DNA of 64,000 nt, from positions 54,468-118,467 of the forward strand of contig NZ_FRCF01000006.1 of assembly GCF_900142805.1 (NCBI RefSeq). The letters run 5' to 3'. The notes under the pieces are model-generated. The model had not been told where the DNA came from. It did not search any database and saw only the letters and a list, made by a program, of their open reading frames with translations. The stretch is from Lacicoccus alkaliphilus DSM 16010. Lineage in GTDB: Bacteria > Bacillota > Bacilli > Staphylococcales > Salinicoccaceae. The position numbers and the translations under genes were made by a program. Shown here piece after piece: positions 60,240-64,000 of this stretch (its first letter is position 1; each line of letters opens with the position of its first letter).

Positions 60240-60758
60240 ATGAAAAAATATTTGGTTGCGACTATCATTACACTACTTATTTTGTTGGCTGTATCATTCA
60301 TTCCATTCAGGCAGTCCCTGGTGTTTTATGAAGAAAACACCGATGAGGTTGAAGCTTATCTGCCAATGGAAAATCAGGGGACGTTCCAGATCATATTCAC
60401 CCATTCCATTCATTTGACCGATGTGGTGGAGAAATACATTGTTCTGGAAAATCAGCATATACAACAGTATGAAATGATCTACGAAGAATTTGGAATCGGC
60501 ATGCCATCCAATGCCCAGGGAGAGGAAGAGTTCTCCTATGAGGACGGTAAATATCACATTAGGAATATGGATAATGTCTTTCCCGAAATAAAACTTAGAA
60601 ATGGCAAGGCAGTTTCCGAACACAGACTTGTCTGGGGCCCGGAACATGAATACATAACAGAGTTCAATGATTATTTTGAACCGGGCGCATGGTTTACTAT
60701 AAAAATCGATAACTTGTCAGTATGGCAAATGATGCAAGGGGTGAGAATCCATGAGTGA
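60240..60758 (+). CDS. DUF1850 small membrane protein of the TRAP operon
   Basis: About 172 residues: an N-terminal membrane segment (about 4-20) and an extracellular domain with FTHSIHLTDVVEKYIVLENQHIQQYEMIYEEFGIGMPSNAQGEE. This is the DUF1850 pattern with its conserved TH(S)IH and YEEFGIGMP elements. DUF1850 genes are typically inserted between TAXI binding protein and TRAP permease, but the role is unknown. AGAGG lies 8 bases before the ATG at 60240. It overlaps the permease start by 8 bases. Confidence 0.85.
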   Translation: MKKYLVATIITLLILLAVSFIPFRQSLVFYEENTDEVEAYLPMENQGTFQIIFTHSIHLTDVVEKYIVLENQHIQQYEMIYEEFGIGMPSNAQGEEEFSYEDGKYHIRNMDNVFPEIKLRNGKAVSEHRLVWGPEHEYITEFNDYFEPGAWFTIKIDNLSVWQMMQGVRIHE

Positions 60759-62814
60759 TTCAAAAAAGCAGCAGGAAGAGCAGAAAAAGCCGGAACAAGA
60801 AAATGGGAAACCGGAAGAAGAAATGACTGAAGAAGAGCGTCTTTCCCAGGAGGAACAGGAAAAACTGCTTAAAAAATATGATACCGAATCCAACACCAGG
60901 GATCTCACCGGTATCATCGGTACAACGGTCTTCCTCACACTGATTGCATTTTCATTATTTCAAATCTACACAGGCATGTTCGGCCAGTATACGGCTTATG
61001 TACAACGTACAGTCCACCTGGGCTTTGCCCTTGTATTGATCTTCATGTTATTTCCGGCAAGAAGGGGCGGGCCCAAGAGGAAAGTTGCCTGGTATGACTA
61101 CCTGCTTGCCCTTTTATCCATCATCGTGTGTGGCTACTGGCCGGTATATTATGACACGATAGTCCAGCAGATCGGCGGTTCGACAGATGTCCAGCTCGTC
61201 ATCGGGAGTATAGCCATACTACTTGTGCTGGAAGCCTCCAGAAGGGCTGTAGGGCTGCCGATCGTCATCGTAGCTGCCACATTCCTCATCTATGCTTATT
61301 TCGGCCCTCAGATGCCGGGGGATCTGGCACACAGGGGCCTCAGCCTGAATCAATTGGTCACTGCAATGTTCTTTACGACGGAAGGTATACTTGGAACGCC
61401 GCTTGCGGTATCTTCGACCTACATCTTCCTGTTCCTGTTGTTTGGTGCATTCCTTGTGCAGACAGGGGTGGGTCAATATTTCAACGATCTTGCGCTCGCC
61501 ATTGCCGGTAAACGTACCGGTGGTCCCGCCAAGGTCGCAATCTTCTCCAGTGCCCTTAATGGGACGATTTCAGGGAGTTCCGTCGCCAATACAGTGACGA
61601 CAGGTTCATACACGATACCGATGATGAAAAGGCTGGGTTACCGTAAGAATTTTGCCGGTGCGGTGGAGGCAGCCTCCTCCACTGGCGGTCAGCTTATGCC
61701 GCCGATCATGGGTGCAGCGGCATTCCTGATGATCGAATTTGCCGGGGAAACCTATTGGGATATTGCGAAAGCGGCAACGGTCCCGGCCCTGCTCTATTTC
61801 AGCGGCATATGGATAGTCACCCATTTTGAAGCGAAAAGGATCGGCCTTCACGGCCTTCCGTCAGATCAGCTTCCCGCTAAGAAGGAAGTCTTGAAGAAGA
61901 TTCATTTATTGATACCCATACTCGCCATAGTGTTCCTGCTGTTCCAGGGCTTCAGCATCGAAAGGACGGCCCTGTATGGGATAGGTATCACGATTCTTGT
62001 CAGCCTGTTCCGTAAAGATACGAGGATTACACCAAGCAGGTTCATCGTCGCCCTCACGTCAGGTGCACGTACGGCGCTCGGTGTAGCGGCAGCTACTGCC
62101 TGTGCGGGGATCATCGTCGGTGTCGTAACTAGAACTGGCCTCGGTTTGAAGTTCGGTAACATGCTGGTGGATATCGCAGGCGCGCTTGCATTCAATGTGG
62201 ATATGCAGCTGATGCTGACACTCGTGTTCACGATGATCGCGTCCATAATTCTCGGTATGGGATCGCCGACGACTGCAAACTATATCATCACTTCAACGAT
62301 TGCATTGCCGGCGATTCTGGCACTCAATGATCAGCTGGACGTGGCAGTTCCGGTGCTTGCTGCACATATGTTTGTATTCTACTTCGGAATTGTTGCAGAC
62401 ATCACCCCGCCTGTGGCGCTTGCCGCCTTTGCCGCCACAGGCATCTCCGGAGGGGAACCGATGCGGACCGGCGGAAATGCGGTCAAACTCGCAATAGCAG
62501 CGTTCATCATCCCTTACATGTTCGTGCTTCAACCGCAGATTCTGATGATTGATACGACCGTGTGGGAAGTATCGTTCATCGTACTCACCGCATTGATGGG
62601 GATGAATGCGATAGGCGCAAGCATGGTCGGCTACTGGTACCGGAGCATACCATGGTATGGCAGGATCATCGCCTTTTTTACAGGACTCTTCCTCATGTAT
62701 CCAGGTGCAGCTTCCGACTTCATCGGAATCCCGATATTTGTAATTTTGATCGTCCTGCAATTCGTCATCAAAGGCAGGCCGCGTAAAAATAAGAAAGCCG
62801 AGGCTGCAGCCTGA
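60751..62814 (+). CDS. TRAP transporter fused permease (TAXI type, DctQM fusion)
   Basis: 687 residues. A charged cytosolic N-terminus of about 50 residues is followed by some 16 membrane segments: the small DctQ-like part (about 55-170) fused to the DctM-like part. DctM landmarks include GKRTGGPAKVAIFSSALNGTISGSSVANTVTTGSYTIPMMKRLGY, GGQLMPPIMGAAAFLM, and LGMGSPTTANYIITSTIALPAI. It is driven by the Na+ gradient and works with the binding protein two genes upstream. Confidence 0.93.
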   Translation: MSDSKKQQEEQKKPEQENGKPEEEMTEEERLSQEEQEKLLKKYDTESNTRDLTGIIGTTVFLTLIAFSLFQIYTGMFGQYTAYVQRTVHLGFALVLIFMLFPARRGGPKRKVAWYDYLLALLSIIVCGYWPVYYDTIVQQIGGSTDVQLVIGSIAILLVLEASRRAVGLPIVIVAATFLIYAYFGPQMPGDLAHRGLSLNQLVTAMFFTTEGILGTPLAVSSTYIFLFLLFGAFLVQTGVGQYFNDLALAIAGKRTGGPAKVAIFSSALNGTISGSSVANTVTTGSYTIPMMKRLGYRKNFAGAVEAASSTGGQLMPPIMGAAAFLMIEFAGETYWDIAKAATVPALLYFSGIWIVTHFEAKRIGLHGLPSDQLPAKKEVLKKIHLLIPILAIVFLLFQGFSIERTALYGIGITILVSLFRKDTRITPSRFIVALTSGARTALGVAAATACAGIIVGVVTRTGLGLKFGNMLVDIAGALAFNVDMQLMLTLVFTMIASIILGMGSPTTANYIITSTIALPAILALNDQLDVAVPVLAAHMFVFYFGIVADITPPVALAAFAATGISGGEPMRTGGNAVKLAIAAFIIPYMFVLQPQILMIDTTVWEVSFIVLTALMGMNAIGASMVGYWYRSIPWYGRIIAFFTGLFLMYPGAASDFIGIPIFVILIVLQFVIKGRPRKNKKAEAAA

Positions 62815-62842
62815 GGGCTTCAACTTAAGAATTGAGAAATAG

Positions 62843-62894
62843 AAACTTCCCATGACAGAGCTTACCTAATGCCTCCGTTATGGGAAGTTTTTAA
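62843..62894 (+). terminator. Terminator after the TRAP operon
   Basis: AAACTTCCCAT (62843-62853) pairs with ATGGGAAGTTT (62880-62890), with a longer loop, followed by TTAAATG. Confidence 0.8.
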
Positions 62895-62974
62895 ATGTCA
62901 TTGATATTTCCCGGGGAATATATGTATTGATGTGATTGTAAAGAAGTAAATTAAGAGATGAAAGGAGGATCACC

Positions 62975-63556
62975 ATGGCGCCGATTCCGAATATAGGCAG
63001 ACCGGCAGCACATGCATTGAAGACTATCGGCATCACATCACTGGAACAGCTCACTGGTGTGGATAAGGAAAATTTATCCCGCGTGCATGGCATCGGTCCA
63101 AAAGCGATGGATATATTGGAAAGGGAGCTGGAAAGAAAAGAGCTGACCTTCAAAAAACATGAACCTCTCCCCTTCACTCCCGGCTTCGGGGTCTTTGGCA
63201 GCCTGGGATGCAATAATGCACCGAAAAAAGAGATCCTGAGGGATTTTGCGATTTCATTTGTAGAAGGGAATAAAAATGGCTTGGGCATGACTTGTAATGA
63301 AGACGTGAAATTTCAAGTAGTCAAAAATGAGGAGCTGCGAGGTATAGAAGAAGTTTATCAGTATATATCAAGGGACAAATATAACGTGAGCAGCCTGGAA
63401 TTAAAATCGCTCATCACCCATGGCAAGGAAGCCGGAGCATACGGTTCCCTTGTAACTGTTGAAGGTGAAAAGATTGAGCTTGCATGGTTCATCCATTTCA
63501 AGAGCCATAAGAAAGATGCTTTGATTCAGGACATTTCATTCTTTGAAGTCAGGTGA
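62975..63556 (+). CDS. Helix-hairpin-helix protein with NTF2-like C-terminal domain
   Basis: 193 residues. The N-terminal part (about 1-55) has two HhH-type turns: IPNIGRPAAHALKTIGITSLEQLTGVDKENLSRVHGIGPKAMDILERE, as in DUF4332 or RNA polymerase alpha C-terminal-like DNA-binding helices. A linker with PFTPGFGVFGSLGCN leads to a SnoaL/NTF2-like alpha+beta domain (about 80-193). I know no characterised protein with this order. The RBS GGAGGATCACC precedes the ATG. Monocistronic; function unknown. Confidence 0.7.
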   Translation: MAPIPNIGRPAAHALKTIGITSLEQLTGVDKENLSRVHGIGPKAMDILERELERKELTFKKHEPLPFTPGFGVFGSLGCNNAPKKEILRDFAISFVEGNKNGLGMTCNEDVKFQVVKNEELRGIEEVYQYISRDKYNVSSLELKSLITHGKEAGAYGSLVTVEGEKIELAWFIHFKSHKKDALIQDISFFEVR

Positions 63557-63696
63557 ATCAAGTGCCTGAACCTATACTTTCAGACACTTTTCCCATAGTG
63601 TTATATAGACGATATTGAATGCTTGAAACACCGGGTACAATGCATTTTTTTAAGTAATGCATGGCGTTATCACAATCATCTCCCCCATAATAAAAA

Positions 63697-63724
63697 GGGG
63701 GCTGGGACATAAGTCCCCGCCCCT
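63697..63724. repeat. Intergenic GGGCTGGGACATAA-type palindrome
   Basis: GGGGGCTGGGAC - ATAA - GTCCCCGCCCC folds into a hairpin. Similar GGGCTGGGACATAA elements are common between staphylococcal genes. It may also lie near the left end of the adjoining insertion sequence, but the IS end cannot be set without the right end. Confidence 0.45.
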
Positions 63725-63730
63725 AACCAA

Positions 63731-63773
63731 AAATCCCCGGATTAAAATGTGAATTTTAATCCGGGGATTTTTA
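63731..63773. terminator. Long perfect hairpin before the transposase gene
   Basis: An 18-bp perfect stem (63731-63748 with 63753-63770) with loop GTGA, A-rich on the left and TTTTT on the right, so it can terminate in both directions. It shields the transposase gene from upstream transcription. Confidence 0.85.
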
Positions 63774-63782
63774 TATAAATAT

Positions 63783-63846
63783 AAGACAAAAACAAGGCAC
63801 ACTCTTATAATGTAAGTAACCACACAAACAAAGGAAGAGGTGCCTT
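63783..63846 (+). promoter_or_regulatory. Transposase promoter and RBS-masking inverted repeat
   Basis: AAGACA (63783-63788), 17 bp and TATAAT (63806-63811) form a promoter. An inverted repeat, AAGGCACACTCTT (63794-63806) and AAGAGGTGCCTT (63835-63846), masks the RBS if transcription enters from upstream, but a transcript from the internal promoter starts after the left arm. This would limit transposase synthesis from read-through RNA. Confidence 0.65.
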
Positions 63847-64000
63847 ATGTATAAAGATTATAACATGAACCAGCTTACAATACCATTGGATATCGAAGTG
63901 ATGATTCCGGACGATGACATCGCCGTTGCGGTGAATGAGATGGTGGAGAGCATCCCGGAGGCGCCGTTCAAAGCCTTCGAGCATGATGTCGGGGCGTCCT
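63847..64000 (+). mobile_element. IS1182-family transposase, N-terminal fragment cut by window end
   Basis: From ATG 63847 the frame reads MYKDYNMNQLTIPLDIEVMI and then PDDDIAVAVNEMVESIPEAP, open to the window edge (51 codons). MYK-YNM-Q-TL-L and the ND-ISR/AVNE-VE-IP pattern are typical of the N-terminus of IS1182-family transposases common in staphylococci. GGAAGAGG is 6 bases upstream. Whether the element is complete cannot be told here. Confidence 0.8.

Noticed and set aside
1..64000. CRISPR arrays, tRNA or rRNA genes, ccr recombinases and prophage modules
   Set aside because: None was seen on either strand; no regularly spaced repeats, cloverleaf-like genes or phage structural genes were recognised.

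Overview
The window reads as a chromosomal segment from a Gram-positive bacterium of the family Staphylococcaceae. By eye it has mid-range GC and many G/C-ending codons, which suggests a halophilic relative such as Salinicoccus rather than a low-GC Staphylococcus; the genus is an inference. Pointers are the end of walJ (yycJ) followed by rlmH (the orfX where staphylococcal SCC elements insert), an IsaA-type transglycosylase, a complete cst (persulfide) operon with CstR operators, an Lqo/Mqo-type dehydrogenase beside lactate permease, and an IS1182-family transposase. BCCT and Na+-coupled carriers fit a salt-adapted lifestyle.

Layout. 0-4.4 kb: walJ end, a zinc-ribbon YjdM/PhnA protein between two clusters of DnaA boxes, a two-part threonine/serine exporter, a GltS-type symporter and rlmH. 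4.4-18.2 kb, accessory: ene-reductase, a chimeric pseudogene (Gfo/Idh start joined to iolA debris), Fic protein with an operator, an amidohydrolase/GltS/LysR cluster, a cysteine-less YeeE/YedE protein, small membrane proteins, and a fasciclin protein with a sorting signal divergent from a class B sortase. 18.3-25.4 kb: RodA, an XRE-DUF1232 protein, an alcohol dehydrogenase, and a secreted sulfatase with its formylglycine-generating enzyme behind a CcpA (cre) site. 25.7-36 kb: a full Tad/Flp pilus locus (DUF192, flp, tadV, tadE, tadG-like, cpaB with an SH3b tail, tadZ, tadA, tadB, tadC) with two regulators upstream. 36.5-50.6 kb: two rhodaneses under a CstR-like site, GntR-lactate permease-Lqo/Mqo, pirin, a CcdA/ResA/two-component redox operon, and cstR-cstA-cstB-tauE. 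50.6-64 kb: P-type ATPase, UspA, SulP, a degenerate resolvase homologue, IsaA, BCCT carrier, a TAXI-type TRAP operon, an HhH plus NTF2-like protein, and the 5' end of an IS1182-type transposase cut by the window edge.

How it works together. Sulfur handling recurs: rhodaneses, CstA/CstB, a TauE exporter, the YeeE homologue and the sulfatase, with CstR-type operators at both the main operon and the separate rhodanese pair. Carbon regulation recurs as cre-like boxes inside or beside the promoters of the sulfatase, lactate and TRAP operons. Surface biology is represented by the Tad pilus, the sortase/fasciclin pair, IsaA and RodA. No rRNA, tRNA, CRISPR array, ccr recombinase or prophage was seen. 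All assignments come from reading the sequence; no searches were run.
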